64,000 nt of DNA from Gardnerella vaginalis (GCF_001563665.1 NZ_KQ961872.1:1-64000); one strand, 5' to 3'; positions 36,640 to 46,266 are shown, counted from the stretch's first letter. Program-made: numbers and translations. The notes: a model not told the origin generated them from the letters alone.

Positions 36640-37590
36640 TTAATCTAAAGCTTGAGTAGATTCTTTATTCCCTTCTATATGAGCAAACTTAGCTGCAAGA
36701 GCTTCACGAGATTTTCTATCATCTTCTTCTTTTGCAAGTTTTTTAGCAACTTCTGGATCCCAAAGCACATCTTCTCTATGCTTAGCCCACTCATCAATAA
36801 GAATAGGAGCAGCAAAATCAACTAACGTTGAAATATGTTCACTACTACGGACGCAATCAACAAGCTCAATCCATTGATTATCTTTGAACATCATTCGAGG
36901 TATTCCAACACACTCGCACACTTCGTTAATATATAAGAAAATAGGCAAAGTAGAGTAAACATCTTGCGTATCCGCTATTAGCGTTCTGAGAATACATAAA
37001 ACAACAATTATTTTTTGTGATTCTACGAAATCTTCATAATCACGCGCTCGCTGTTTTGCATATTCTATAGCATATTGCAAATCTTGAGAATTCCAATTTC
37101 CTTTTACTTGCAAGATATTAGCAACACTATTGATAGCATTGACATCTTCATCAATATGAGATTGAAGATTAAAGAAAATAGAATTTATTTCACTACTATT
37201 ACTTTTATTATTTTCACGAATTCCTGCATCTGCATTACTTTCATGAATTCCTGCATCTGCATTTTCATAATTAGGCTCATAACAAGATTCCATTCCATCA
37301 TATGCATCAGCAACAGATAGCAGCGAATCAACTATTTCTTGAGGTCGTCCTGGAATTTCATCTGCACCCTCATATACAAATTCAGCATCCGGAACAGTAA
37401 CATCAAGACCTGTAAGAATCCTAGAAATCATATGCATAGCTCGAACTTCGAGATTCTCAGCATACTTTGCATCATTATCTAAATAACGAGCTTCTACAAG
37501 CGGCCATAACGATTTTAATTCTAATGCACGTTGGGATGCGTCCTTAAGTAAATCTGATTTTTCACAATCCTGATTTTGAGAATTATGCAT
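36640..37590 (-). CDS. Hypothetical protein with internal 9-residue repeat
   Basis: Not recognised. The 316-residue product is soluble, mostly predicted helical and acidic, with no signal peptide or membrane segment. Two adjacent copies of NADAGIHES/NADAGIREN (about residues 112-129) come from a 27-bp tandem duplication, followed by an Asn/Ser-rich linker. The C-terminal end is charged (LAKEEDDRKSREALAAKFAHIEG). AAGGAGCG precedes the ATG. It lies 110 bp upstream of gltX on the same strand and may be co-transcribed with it. Confidence 0.75.
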   Translation of the reverse strand: MHNSQNQDCEKSDLLKDASQRALELKSLWPLVEARYLDNDAKYAENLEVRAMHMISRILTGLDVTVPDAEFVYEGADEIPGRPQEIVDSLLSVADAYDGMESCYEPNYENADAGIHESNADAGIRENNKSNSSEINSIFFNLQSHIDEDVNAINSVANILQVKGNWNSQDLQYAIEYAKQRARDYEDFVESQKIIVVLCILRTLIADTQDVYSTLPIFLYINEVCECVGIPRMMFKDNQWIELVDCVRSSEHISTLVDFAAPILIDEWAKHREDVLWDPEVAKKLAKEEDDRKSREALAAKFAHIEGNKESTQALD

Positions 37591-37767
37591 AATATAACGC
37601 TCCTTCGCATCATCACTTTAAATTACAAATACAAATTTTAATCTAAATTACTAAAATTTCGCACTTTTTTATATTATTTTTTATTTCTTTTTAGCGCTTT
37701 TTACTGCTTTTTAGCGCTTTTTATTTCACGTATTTTACTTCACTATTTCGCTATTCGCTTTATTTCT

Positions 37768-38460
37768 CTATTTCGCAAACTTTTGAGGATCTACATACGA
37801 AATTGAAAGCACACGCATAGTTTCGCAATCATACGTGATTGAAGTAATAGACGCTAAAGCAGTTTTACGCAATAACATATTATGTTCTGGATGACCTGTT
37901 TCAAGCATGTGTCTGTAAGACCAAATTGGAGATTCATGAGTCACTGCAACAATTTGTTCTCCAGGGTGATTCTTAACTTGCTCGCGCGCAAAATCAGACA
38001 CTCTTTTAGCTATACTTTTATAACTTTCTCCCCAACTTGGACGCCATAAATTCACAACAAGTTTCCAATTATTATTTTTCCACAACGCGCCTTCGCCAAA
38101 TCCAATTCGCTTACCACGAAAATTATTTTCTGCCTCAATTAAACGATCATCTAATATAATGCTGCTTTGAAAAGATTTCACGCTATCTTTTACGTTATTA
38201 ACTGAAACATACGCGCAATCAGGCATATTTAGCAACGCATTTTCTATTTCACGCGCTGTTTCACGAGTGCGATCTAGAGGAGAAGAATAAATTTTAGTAA
38301 TACCACGAAACTGCACAGAATTAGCAATATAATTGCCTGTAACTCTAGCCATATTAAAGCCACGCTCAGAAAGATGGAATCCAGGAAGTCTTTCATACAA
38401 TACATGATTCGGATTTTCAACTTCACCATGACGCACAAAATGAATTGTTGTAGATGTCAT
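37768..38460 (-). CDS. Histidine phosphatase family protein (phosphoglycerate mutase-like)
   Basis: A branch-1 histidine phosphatase of 230 residues. The catalytic RHG motif is in TTIHFVRHGEVENP (about residue 10), the second arginine in YSSPLDRTRETA, and the second catalytic His in VAVTHESPIWSYRHML. Such proteins dephosphorylate diverse small molecules; the substrate is unknown, and the lack of mutase-specific features favours a phosphatase. I start at MTSTTIHF, 5 nt after the stop of the upstream GtrA gene; a longer start would overlap that gene. The pair is probably co-translated. Confidence 0.85.
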   Translation of the reverse strand: MTSTTIHFVRHGEVENPNHVLYERLPGFHLSERGFNMARVTGNYIANSVQFRGITKIYSSPLDRTRETAREIENALLNMPDCAYVSVNNVKDSVKSFQSSIILDDRLIEAENNFRGKRIGFGEGALWKNNNWKLVVNLWRPSWGESYKSIAKRVSDFAREQVKNHPGEQIVAVTHESPIWSYRHMLETGHPEHNMLLRKTALASITSITYDCETMRVLSISYVDPQKFAK

Positions 38461-38465
38461 AATAA

Positions 38466-38996
38466 TTATTCCCACCCTTTTGGAGTATTCTTCAAAGACC
38501 ACATTCCTAATTTATGAGCAAAACTTGTATCTTCTTCAGCCACACCAGAATCGACATCTTTAGACTTTTGCGACTTAGTATCATCAAGAAGCCATTTGCG
38601 AATCACAAAATTCCATACAGCAACAACAACAGTTGCAACAAATTTTCCAATATTGGTTCTAAACACATAAATCGTAGTTTTACACATAGATGCAGCCATT
38701 CCAAAAGTACTTGCCCAAATAATCGCATCGTTTATAAGCAAACCAATAACTGCAGAAATAACAAAAATCAACAGCTCCATCCAACGAGCCATATCTTCGC
38801 GATGCTTAAAAACATATTTCATACTAGCAATGTAATTAAAAATAAGCGAAATAATAAATGAAATTGTTCCAGCAATCACATTGCTCACATTTACAAACAT
38901 AAGCAAATTAAGCAAAGCAACATCAATAATCAGCGCAATAACGCCAACAATCCCAAATTTCACAACTTGTTCAATAAGTTTCTTCATGTATTCCAT
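38466..38996 (-). CDS. GtrA-family membrane protein
   Basis: GtrA-like proteins have four transmembrane helices and are thought to help move polyprenyl-linked sugars or act in cell-surface glycan synthesis. The 176-residue product opens with KFGIVGVIALIIDVALLNLLM, typical of the family. It contains helices near FIISLIFNYIASM, LLIFVISAVIGLLIND and FVATVVVAVWNFVIRKWLL, then a Lys/Asp-rich tail. The start is uncertain (MEYMKKL or MKKL). It overlaps in function with no clear neighbour; the next gene is a histidine phosphatase. Confidence 0.82.
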   Translation of the reverse strand: MEYMKKLIEQVVKFGIVGVIALIIDVALLNLLMFVNVSNVIAGTISFIISLIFNYIASMKYVFKHREDMARWMELLIFVISAVIGLLINDAIIWASTFGMAASMCKTTIYVFRTNIGKFVATVVVAVWNFVIRKWLLDDTKSQKSKDVDSGVAEEDTSFAHKLGMWSLKNTPKGWE

Positions 38997-39067
38997 TAAA
39001 CACGCGGAGGCTAACAAAATACTATAATTATCTTGTATTACAAATTCATAAAGATAAAGGAAAGATT

Positions 39068-39415
39068 ATGCCAGTCATTCATACTCACGTTTCAGTAAGC
39101 ACAACTCAAGCACAACGCGAAGCATTAAAAGCAGCTTATGGAAAAGCTATCAGCGCAATTCCAGGAAAAAGCGAACATTGGCTTATGTGCCCATTCGAAG
39201 ATAATATGCCAATTTACTTCGCAGGAGATAACGCTAAACCTGCTGCTTACATTGAAGTAAACGTTTTCGGATCTAGCGTACCAGGATCCGCTTGGGAAAA
39301 ATTGACAGAGCAGATTATGGCAGCATTGAATCGCGAACTTGGAATTCCACAGGATCGCACATACATTCGTTACACTGCAACTAGCGACTGGGGCTGGAAC
39401 GGCGGCAATTTCTGA
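39068..39415 (+). CDS. Tautomerase/MIF-superfamily protein
   Basis: A 115-residue protein of the macrophage migration inhibitory factor type. The catalytic Pro2 follows the initiator Met (MPVIHTHVSVS). The internal IPGKSEHWLMCPFEDNMPIYFAG block, the AAYIEVNVFGS strand and the IPQDRTYIRYTATSDWGWNGGNF C-terminus match MIF-like rather than 4-OT-like (about 60-residue) tautomerases. MIF has keto-enol tautomerase activity, and in eukaryotes cytokine activity. AAAGGAAAG precedes the ATG and a TATAAT sits at 39023. Biological role here is unknown. Confidence 0.9.
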   Translation: MPVIHTHVSVSTTQAQREALKAAYGKAISAIPGKSEHWLMCPFEDNMPIYFAGDNAKPAAYIEVNVFGSSVPGSAWEKLTEQIMAALNRELGIPQDRTYIRYTATSDWGWNGGNF

Positions 39416-39435
39416 TACTAATACATACGCGAATT

Positions 39436-40920
39436 TTACACATTCACGTTGTTCTCATCAAAATCGTCATCACTCGCAACACTACCTTGAGCGCCAGGCG
39501 CAACAGAAGATTTCACAATTTCAGCCATAGCTTTATTATCATTTAGATAGCTGCACACTATACCTATAACAAAACCGAGTAAAGCAGGGAAAATCCACGC
39601 TAAGCCTTTATCGGAGAACGGCAACCATTCGCTAAATATTTTAAGAACTGGCTTGAGATTTATAGAAGTCTGTATCTTTTGTAAAGTATTGCAAAAATCA
39701 TAAATTGCACCGATAAAAGTAAATCCAATAGTCCATGCAAAAACAATCCTACTGTCATTAAATAATCGACTACATAAAGATAGCACGATAATAACAATTG
39801 CCAATGGATACAAGAACATTACAACAGGAACTGCATAATCAATAATTTTAGTCAGACCTAAGTTAGCGAGCGCAAACGATACAAGAGTAGACAAAATAGC
39901 CCAAACCAAGTAAGAAGGGCCTTTAGGAAAAAGCTTCGAGAAAGTTTCAGAAAAACTTGCTATTAAGCCAACTGCCGTTTTCAAACATGCGAGAGTAACA
40001 GTTGCAGCAAGCACATATAATCCAATTTGACCAAGGTAATATTCAGATACTTGAGCTAAAGTTATTCCACCATTTTTTGAAGGACTAAAAGTAATTCTGC
40101 TTTTCAAACCAACAGCAACGATAGCTATATAAATAACAGCCATAATAATACAACTAAATAAACCAGATCTAGCAGTATTTACAGCAACATCTTTAGAATC
40201 TTTTACGCCAAATTGACGCACAGTTTGTACAACAACAATGCCGAAAGCTAAGCTTGCCAAGGCATCCATTGTGTTATAACCATTTAAGAAACCAGCGAAA
40301 AATGACTGATTTAAATAATCCTGAGTAGGTGACGCATTTAAAGACGCACCACTAACAGGAGATAGCAATACAGTAAATACCAAAATTCCAAGGAAAACAA
40401 GAAAAATTGGAGTTAGAACTTTACCAATCCACGTAAGAATTCCACTCGGTTTCATTGCAAAGAAAAATGCTAAAGCAAAAAATACAGCAGAAAATGCTAA
40501 CAAATATAACTGTGAATTATTGTCGTTAGGCACAATGCGTTCCAAGCCAACAGTATATGAAAGACTAGCGCATCTAGGAATTGCGAATAAAGGTCCAATA
40601 GTTAAATAAAGAAGACAAGTGAAGAATAATCCAAACCTTTTACCAGGCTTACTAGATAATTCAAATAATCCACTAACTCGACTCATAGCGAGAGCAGTAA
40701 CGCCCAGTAGCGGCAATCCAACGCCCGTAATAATGAATCCTATAGCAGCTGGAACAGAATTTGTTCCTGCATTCGAACCGATAAACGCTGGGAAAATCAA
40801 ATTTCCTGCGCCGAAGAACATGCCAAAAAGCATAACCGCCACATACGTGGATTCAATAATAGTCAAGTTCTTCTTTGTTGGAGCACTATCTGTGCTGACA
40901 CTTTGTGTTGTGACGCTCAT
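39436..40920 (-). CDS. brnQ: Branched-chain amino acid transporter BrnQ
   Basis: A cation-coupled LIVCS-family carrier for leucine, isoleucine and valine in the cytoplasmic membrane. The 494-residue product has about twelve hydrophobic segments and family motifs MLFGMFFGAGNLIFPAFIG, LLGVTALAMSR, GFLNGYNTMDALASLAFGIVVV and the N-terminal-half GPLFAIPRCASLSYTVG. A strong AGGAGG precedes the ATG of MSVTTQSV, so the frame's longer start is rejected. It is convergent with the tautomerase gene, 20 bp apart. Confidence 0.94.
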   Translation of the reverse strand: MSVTTQSVSTDSAPTKKNLTIIESTYVAVMLFGMFFGAGNLIFPAFIGSNAGTNSVPAAIGFIITGVGLPLLGVTALAMSRVSGLFELSSKPGKRFGLFFTCLLYLTIGPLFAIPRCASLSYTVGLERIVPNDNNSQLYLLAFSAVFFALAFFFAMKPSGILTWIGKVLTPIFLVFLGILVFTVLLSPVSGASLNASPTQDYLNQSFFAGFLNGYNTMDALASLAFGIVVVQTVRQFGVKDSKDVAVNTARSGLFSCIIMAVIYIAIVAVGLKSRITFSPSKNGGITLAQVSEYYLGQIGLYVLAATVTLACLKTAVGLIASFSETFSKLFPKGPSYLVWAILSTLVSFALANLGLTKIIDYAVPVVMFLYPLAIVIIVLSLCSRLFNDSRIVFAWTIGFTFIGAIYDFCNTLQKIQTSINLKPVLKIFSEWLPFSDKGLAWIFPALLGFVIGIVCSYLNDNKAMAEIVKSSVAPGAQGSVASDDDFDENNVNV

Positions 40921-41107
40921 GCTTACACCTCCTAATAGTGAAATTTTTGACACATATTATTTAATTCACAGCTAATTACAAAATCAGCGTTAAAAAATAA
41001 TATTAGAGGTATCTTAATCATTCGCATGTACTTAGCAAATTAAACTCAGTAAATTAAACTCAGTAAATTAAACTCAACAAATTAAAAATATAATTTTCAA
41101 AATAAAA

Positions 41108-41135
41108 AAGGCGCTAACATAAAAGTTAGCACCTT
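41108..41135 (-). terminator. Terminator after argS
   Basis: Arms AAGGCGCTAAC/GTTAGCACCTT (one mismatch) are followed on the minus strand by TTTTTTATTTTG. Confidence 0.85.
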
Positions 41136-41188
41136 AAAGTACGAGAAAAACTAATCAAATATACTTAAACTAAATATAAAACGCTAAA

Positions 41189-42985
41189 TCACATCTTTTC
41201 TGGAGCACAAACTCCTAACAAATCAAGACCTTCAGCTATTACAATACGAACTGCTTCATTAAGCTTTAAGCGAGCTGCAGAGCGAGCAGGCTCAGGACAC
41301 TTTGCAATTCGAACTGCTTCGCGCTCTTCTTCTGGCAAACGATTTTCTGAATCAGTTAATTCCATTGGAACTACTCGCTCAAGGTTGTACCACTTGTGAT
41401 AGCTTGCAGCCAAATCCTCAAGATAATGCGCAACTCTATGAGGGGCACGCATATCTCCAGCTTGAGCAAGAGATGCAGGCCATTGAGCCAAAGCAGCTAA
41501 AACTTCACCATCTGCATCAGTATTAAGCAAGCTCAAATCAGCGCCATCTTGTGAAATTTGCGCATCTTTTGCATTTCGCGCAACATTACAACTACGAGCA
41601 TGTGCATATTGCACGTAATACACAGGATTGTCGTTACTATGCGAAGCAAGCAAGTCTAAATCAATATCAACACTAGTGTTGTAATCCGTGCGAGCTAGAG
41701 AATAGCGAGAAGCATCAACACCAATAGCATCAACCAAGTCGTCAATCGTAATAACATTTCCAGCGCGCTTACTCATGCGAACAGGCTTGCCGTCTTTCAT
41801 AACGTTTACAAGCTGACCAATAAGAATTTGCATATTTTCGCCAGGCTTATCGCCAAAGGCTGCACACATAGCCATCATTCGACCAATGTAACCATGATGA
41901 TCTGCACCAAGCATGTAAATTGCAACATCTGCAGGATTCTTTTCGCGATTACGCTTGTTGCGATAGTACGCTATATCTGCAGCAAAATAAGCATAGTTTC
42001 CATCAGACTTTATAATCACACGATCCTTGTCGTCACCATGCTTAGTGGATTCAAACCATGTTGCTCCGTCTTTTTCAAAAATGTCTCCACGCTCACGCAA
42101 ATCTGCAATAGCACGCTCAACTTCACCATCTTCATACAAGCTATTTTCATGGAACCAAACATCGAATTTCACACGAAAATCTCGCATAGATTTACGGATT
42201 TCATCAAACATCATTGGGACTGCACGCTTGCGGAATTCTTCTCTTTGTTCTGAATCACCTTCACCAAGTGGCAGACCTTCCGCGTCTTTTCCAAGATCAA
42301 TTCGAGGTAAGGAAAGAACATCAACACCATCTGCGTTAGCTTCTTTTATAACAGCATCAGCAATTTCGTTAATATATGCGCCCTTGTATCCATCTGCAGG
42401 AGTTTCTTCACCGTGAGCAGCCGCAACAAGCGACTTTGCAAATCTATTTATTTGCTCACCATGATCGTTAAAGTAATATTCGCGTACAACTTTTGCGCCA
42501 TTCGCTTGCAATACTCGAGCCATAGAATCACCCACAGCCGCCCAACGAGTTCCGCCAATATGAATTGGACCAGTTGGATTTGCAGAAACAAACTCAAGAT
42601 TCAAAGTTTTTCCACTCAAATGAGTGTTCTTACCAAAATTAGAACCTTGCTTTAATACTTCATCAACAATTGCTGCAGCGGAAGCTGAATCAAGAGTTAT
42701 GTTAATAAATCCTGGACCTGCAACTTCTACGGATGCAATACCTTGCGCTTTAGTTAAACGCTGCGCAAAAAGCTCAGCCAAATCACGAGGCTTCATACCA
42801 GCTTTTTTAGCAAGTTGCATAGCAACATTCGTAGCCCAATCACCATGAGCACGATCTTTTGGACGCATAACAGCAAGACTGTTTGCATCAGGAATTAAAT
42901 CTTGTGTTAAATTACCTGCAACACCATTTGCTACTAAATCTTTAGCAATTTTTTCAATAAGTTCACTTAAGCTTTCTGGATTCAT
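41189..42985 (-). CDS. argS: Arginine--tRNA ligase
   Basis: ArgRS charges tRNA-Arg. The 598-residue class I enzyme has the N-terminal Add-1 domain (about 1-110), the HIGH motif in SANPTGPIHIGGTRWAAVGD, the GADHHGYIGRM segment, KMSKS-like MSKRAGNVITIDDLVD and a C-terminal DALR domain ending near VCAPEKM. The ATG has no ribosome-binding site; TAGACT lies 7 nt upstream, so the mRNA is probably leaderless. It is divergent from the RHH gene. Confidence 0.97.
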   Translation of the reverse strand: MNPESLSELIEKIAKDLVANGVAGNLTQDLIPDANSLAVMRPKDRAHGDWATNVAMQLAKKAGMKPRDLAELFAQRLTKAQGIASVEVAGPGFINITLDSASAAAIVDEVLKQGSNFGKNTHLSGKTLNLEFVSANPTGPIHIGGTRWAAVGDSMARVLQANGAKVVREYYFNDHGEQINRFAKSLVAAAHGEETPADGYKGAYINEIADAVIKEANADGVDVLSLPRIDLGKDAEGLPLGEGDSEQREEFRKRAVPMMFDEIRKSMRDFRVKFDVWFHENSLYEDGEVERAIADLRERGDIFEKDGATWFESTKHGDDKDRVIIKSDGNYAYFAADIAYYRNKRNREKNPADVAIYMLGADHHGYIGRMMAMCAAFGDKPGENMQILIGQLVNVMKDGKPVRMSKRAGNVITIDDLVDAIGVDASRYSLARTDYNTSVDIDLDLLASHSNDNPVYYVQYAHARSCNVARNAKDAQISQDGADLSLLNTDADGEVLAALAQWPASLAQAGDMRAPHRVAHYLEDLAASYHKWYNLERVVPMELTDSENRLPEEEREAVRIAKCPEPARSAARLKLNEAVRIVIAEGLDLLGVCAPEKM

Positions 42986-42992
42986 GGTTTAC

Positions 42993-42998
42993 AGTCTA
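42993..42998 (-). promoter_or_regulatory. -10 element of a leaderless argS mRNA
   Basis: TAGACT is followed by GTAAACC and ATG. The same downstream GTAAAC occurs at the aminotransferase gene. Confidence 0.5.
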
Positions 42999-43057
42999 TC
43001 GTTACCATGCGATGCTTCGTGATTACAGTGTATTGGATTGCATTATTCTACATATAG

Positions 43058-43084
43058 TGTAATATATGTTTTACATGTTTTACA
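43058..43084. promoter_or_regulatory. Possible autoregulatory operator of the RHH gene
   Basis: TGTAA and two TTACA half-sites lie within 27 bp directly before the RHH start codon. RHH antitoxins usually repress their own promoters; assignment to this site is inference. Confidence 0.4.
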
Positions 43085-43097
43085 ATGGAGATTAAAA

Positions 43098-43340
43098 ATG
43101 GTCGCAACAATTACAGGATTAAGAGTACCCTCTAACGTTTTAGATCGTTATGATCAGCTCGCTAAAACCACTCACCGCACTCGTTCATTTTACATGAATC
43201 AAGCGCTAGAGGCTCAAATCGATGAACTTGAACATGAATATGGACTAATGGCAGATATTGAAGCATACAAACGTGGAGAATTAGAAACATCTCCACTAGA
43301 TGATGTGGTGAAGCGCCTTGATTTGGAAGAAAATAAGTGA
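43098..43340 (+). CDS. Ribbon-helix-helix antitoxin-like DNA-binding protein (no partner toxin)
   Basis: An 80-residue RHH protein. The N-terminal strand TITGLRVPSNVLDRYDQLA and the helices THRTRSFYMNQALEAQIDELE match RelB-type RHH antitoxins. The C-terminal YGLMADIEAYKRGELETSPLDDVVKRLDL resembles their toxin-binding tail. GGAG precedes the ATG; the longer frame upstream is rejected. No RelE/ParE-type reading frame follows: a bidirectional terminator comes 25 bp after the stop. It is either an orphan antitoxin or a stand-alone repressor. Confidence 0.82.
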   Translation: MVATITGLRVPSNVLDRYDQLAKTTHRTRSFYMNQALEAQIDELEHEYGLMADIEAYKRGELETSPLDDVVKRLDLEENK

Positions 43341-43365
43341 TTATGCTTAAGTATTTAAATACACA

Positions 43366-43403
43366 AAAAGCGCTGGAGTCGAAGATTAGCTTCCAGCGCT
43401 TTT
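43366..43403. terminator. Bidirectional terminator between the RHH gene and valS
   Basis: Arms AAAAGCGCTGGA/TCCAGCGCTTTT with a 14-nt loop are flanked by T-runs on both strands, serving the two convergent genes. Confidence 0.88.
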
Positions 43404-43446
43404 GTTTTGCAATTAATTATTTTCGATTATTTGCGACTACTTGCGA

Positions 43447-46209
43447 TTACTTCTTTTTTGCAGGAGGTTCACCAAGTTCGCTTTGAGCAACAGAAACGTT
43501 TACGTTAGATGCATCAGATTCTGCAGAATTTTCAGCAGATTCAGTATCAGCAGCAACTGCAGCCTTAACAGCATCAAGCTTTACTTCTCCAGTAACGCGT
43601 CCCGCTTCCGCAACGTCATCCAAAGTGTCTTCAACAGCCTTGTAAGCATTTTCTGCAACATTCAAAGTTACTCTCAAAATAGGAGTCTTCATAGAAACTT
43701 TTGCTTCGGACTTAATCTTGCGCAAAGCAGCCAAAGCTTCACCTGCATAAGCCAAAGTGTCTGCAGAAACTCCGTTTGCAGCTTTCTCATAAGCATCAGC
43801 ACACGGCCAGCTAGCGCGATGTACTGAGCCTTCGCCGTCATGCATCCAGCTCCACACTTCCTCAGTAGCATAAGGCAAGTAAGGAGCAAACAAGCGAGCC
43901 AAAGCGTCAAGTGCAAGACCAAGAGTTGTTCGAGCAGATTTTATAGCAGATTCACTTGGAACTCGTCCTGTAGATTCTGCAGTTCCATATGCGCGATTCT
44001 TTGCAAGCTCAATATAATCGTCACAGAACTCCCAGAAGAAGGTTTCAATCGCCTCTAAAGCCTTTGAATGCTCATAAGATTCAAGCGCGTCAGTTGACGT
44101 GCGAATAACTTCAGCAAGCTTTGCCATCACAGAGCGATCCAAAGTTTCAGTAACATCAGCAAAATTCCAGTCCGCGTTAGCAGACTCGAGAACCTGATGC
44201 TCATCATCTTCTCGACCAATCGCGAGCGCAAACTTAGTTGCATTCAAAAGCTTAATCGCCAGGCGTCTGCCAATCTTCATTTGACCTTCGTCATAAGTTG
44301 CATCCAAACCTAACTTCGCAGAAGTTGCCCAATATCGCACAGCATCTGCACCAAACTCTTCAATTGGCTTATTTGGCACTACAACGTTGCCTTTAGATTT
44401 AGACATCTTCTTGTGATCAGGATCTAGAATCCAACCAGAAAGCGCAGCATGCTTGAAAGGCAAGCAGCCATTTTCAAGATGAGCACGATCAACAGTACTA
44501 AACAGCCATGTACGAATAATATCTTGACCTTGTGGACGCAAATCCATTGGGAAAGTCGCATTAAACAAAGCCTGATTTTCTTCGCCTGGCTCCTGCCAAT
44601 GAGTCACAATTTGTGGAGTCAATGAAGATGTTGCCCAAGTATCCATAATGTCTTGCTCAGCAGTAAAACCATTCGGCTGATCACGCTGAGATTCATCAAA
44701 TCCTTCAGGAACATCAATAGTTGGATCAATTGGTAAACGATCTTCTGAAGGAGTTAAAGGATTAGCATAATCCACTTCCCCATTCTCGTTTATTGGATAC
44801 CAAAGAGGGAACGGCACACCAAAGAAACGCTGACGAGAAATAAGCCAGTCGCCGTTCAAACCATGGACCCAATTCTCGTAGCGAACGCGCATAAAATCTG
44901 GATGGAAGTTAAGTTCCTTACCGCGCTCAATAAGCTCCGCGTTCAGCTTTTCGTCTGTTCCACCGTTCTTTAAGTACCACTGACGAGAAGTGACGATTTC
45001 CAAAGGCTTATCGCCCTTTTCATAGAAGTTCGTCATACGCTTTGTTGGCTTTGGATCGCCTTCCATATCTCCAGCTGCTTGCAAAGCTTCAACAACTTCC
45101 TTGCGAGCAGAGAATGTGGTTTTGCCAGCGATCTTCTCGAACATTTCACGACCAGATTCGTCTGTAACCCAGTCAGGAGTCGTCATCACAATGCGACCAT
45201 TGCGCTGAATAATAGGACGAGTTGGCAGATCCAAGTCACGCCACCACTCAACGTCAGTCACGTCACCAAAAGTGCAGCACATTGCAATGCCAGCACCCTT
45301 GTCCATTTGAGCAGCAGAATGCGCCAAAATTGGCACTTTCACTTTAAATAATGGTGAGTAAACTTCTTGACCAAAATATTTCTTATATCGCTCGTCATCT
45401 GGATTTGCAATCAAAGAAGTACAAGCAGCAAGCAATTCTGGACGCGTAGTTTCAATATAAATCGGAGTGCCATCTTCAAAGCGGAATGCAATCTTATGAT
45501 AAAAACCTGGATACTCTCGTGATTCAAGCTCAGCTTGTGCAACTGCAGTCTGGAAAGTAACATCCCACAATCCTGGAGCATCTTTCTGATACGCTTCTCC
45601 ACGAGCAAGATTGCGCAAGAATGCTTTTTGTGCAACTCTGCGAGGATGCTCTCCAATTGTGTGATAAGTTTGAGACCAATCAACAGAAAGACCAAGCCTA
45701 CGCCATAAAGCTTCAAATAACTTTTCATCTTGAGAAGTTAAACGTTCACAAAGCTCAATAAAGTTTTGTCTACTTACAGGCACTTGATCTTTTGCATCAA
45801 TCTTCTTGCCTTCAGTTCCTTCAAATGGCGGCTTAAAATCTGGGTCATACTTTAACGATGTATCAACTCGCACACCGTAATAATTTTGCACTCTACGCTC
45901 AGTTGGAAGACCGTTATCGTCCCAACCCATTGGGTAGAACACGTCAAAGCCTTTCATTCGCTTATAACGCGCAATCACGTCTGTATGCGTATATGAAAAC
46001 ACGTGACCTACATGCAAGTGACCGCTTACAGTTGGAGGTGGGGTATCAATAGAATATACGGCCTTACGGTCGCGAGAATTATGAAATGCGTAAGTTTTGG
46101 CTTCTTCCCAATTGTTACGCCACTTATCTTCAAGACCATCAACGCCAACTTTATTAGGCAAAGGCGTTAAATGTGCATGTTTTACTACGTTATTAACCTG
46201 TTCGCTCAT
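43447..46209 (-). CDS. valS: Valine--tRNA ligase
   Basis: ValRS charges tRNA-Val and edits threonine. The 920-residue class I enzyme has the HIGH motif in PPTVSGHLHVGHVFSYTHTD (about residue 55), the editing region with MCCTFGDVTDVEWW, the MDTWATSSLTPQI segment and KMSKS in KKMSKSKGNVV. An anticodon-binding domain follows. The C-terminus is short of a full coiled coil and ends in a Ser/Glu/Ala-rich tail with PPAKKK. The ATG has no ribosome-binding site and TAATAT lies exactly 7 nt upstream, so the mRNA is probably leaderless. No T-box leader fits in the short gap to the next gene. Confidence 0.97.
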   Translation of the reverse strand: MSEQVNNVVKHAHLTPLPNKVGVDGLEDKWRNNWEEAKTYAFHNSRDRKAVYSIDTPPPTVSGHLHVGHVFSYTHTDVIARYKRMKGFDVFYPMGWDDNGLPTERRVQNYYGVRVDTSLKYDPDFKPPFEGTEGKKIDAKDQVPVSRQNFIELCERLTSQDEKLFEALWRRLGLSVDWSQTYHTIGEHPRRVAQKAFLRNLARGEAYQKDAPGLWDVTFQTAVAQAELESREYPGFYHKIAFRFEDGTPIYIETTRPELLAACTSLIANPDDERYKKYFGQEVYSPLFKVKVPILAHSAAQMDKGAGIAMCCTFGDVTDVEWWRDLDLPTRPIIQRNGRIVMTTPDWVTDESGREMFEKIAGKTTFSARKEVVEALQAAGDMEGDPKPTKRMTNFYEKGDKPLEIVTSRQWYLKNGGTDEKLNAELIERGKELNFHPDFMRVRYENWVHGLNGDWLISRQRFFGVPFPLWYPINENGEVDYANPLTPSEDRLPIDPTIDVPEGFDESQRDQPNGFTAEQDIMDTWATSSLTPQIVTHWQEPGEENQALFNATFPMDLRPQGQDIIRTWLFSTVDRAHLENGCLPFKHAALSGWILDPDHKKMSKSKGNVVVPNKPIEEFGADAVRYWATSAKLGLDATYDEGQMKIGRRLAIKLLNATKFALAIGREDDEHQVLESANADWNFADVTETLDRSVMAKLAEVIRTSTDALESYEHSKALEAIETFFWEFCDDYIELAKNRAYGTAESTGRVPSESAIKSARTTLGLALDALARLFAPYLPYATEEVWSWMHDGEGSVHRASWPCADAYEKAANGVSADTLAYAGEALAALRKIKSEAKVSMKTPILRVTLNVAENAYKAVEDTLDDVAEAGRVTGEVKLDAVKAAVAADTESAENSAESDASNVNVSVAQSELGEPPAKKK

Positions 46210-46216
46210 GAACTGA

Positions 46217-46222
46217 ATATTA
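46217..46222 (-). promoter_or_regulatory. -10 element of a leaderless valS mRNA
   Basis: TAATAT is followed by TCAGTTC and ATG. Confidence 0.5.
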
Positions 46223-46266
46223 GAAACTCAGCGCGACAACACGTGAAAAACAAAATTTAATTAAGT

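Noticed and set aside
46210..46266. T-box riboswitch before valS
   Set aside because: The valS upstream gap is short and the -10 lies 7 nt before the ATG, leaving no room for a leader.
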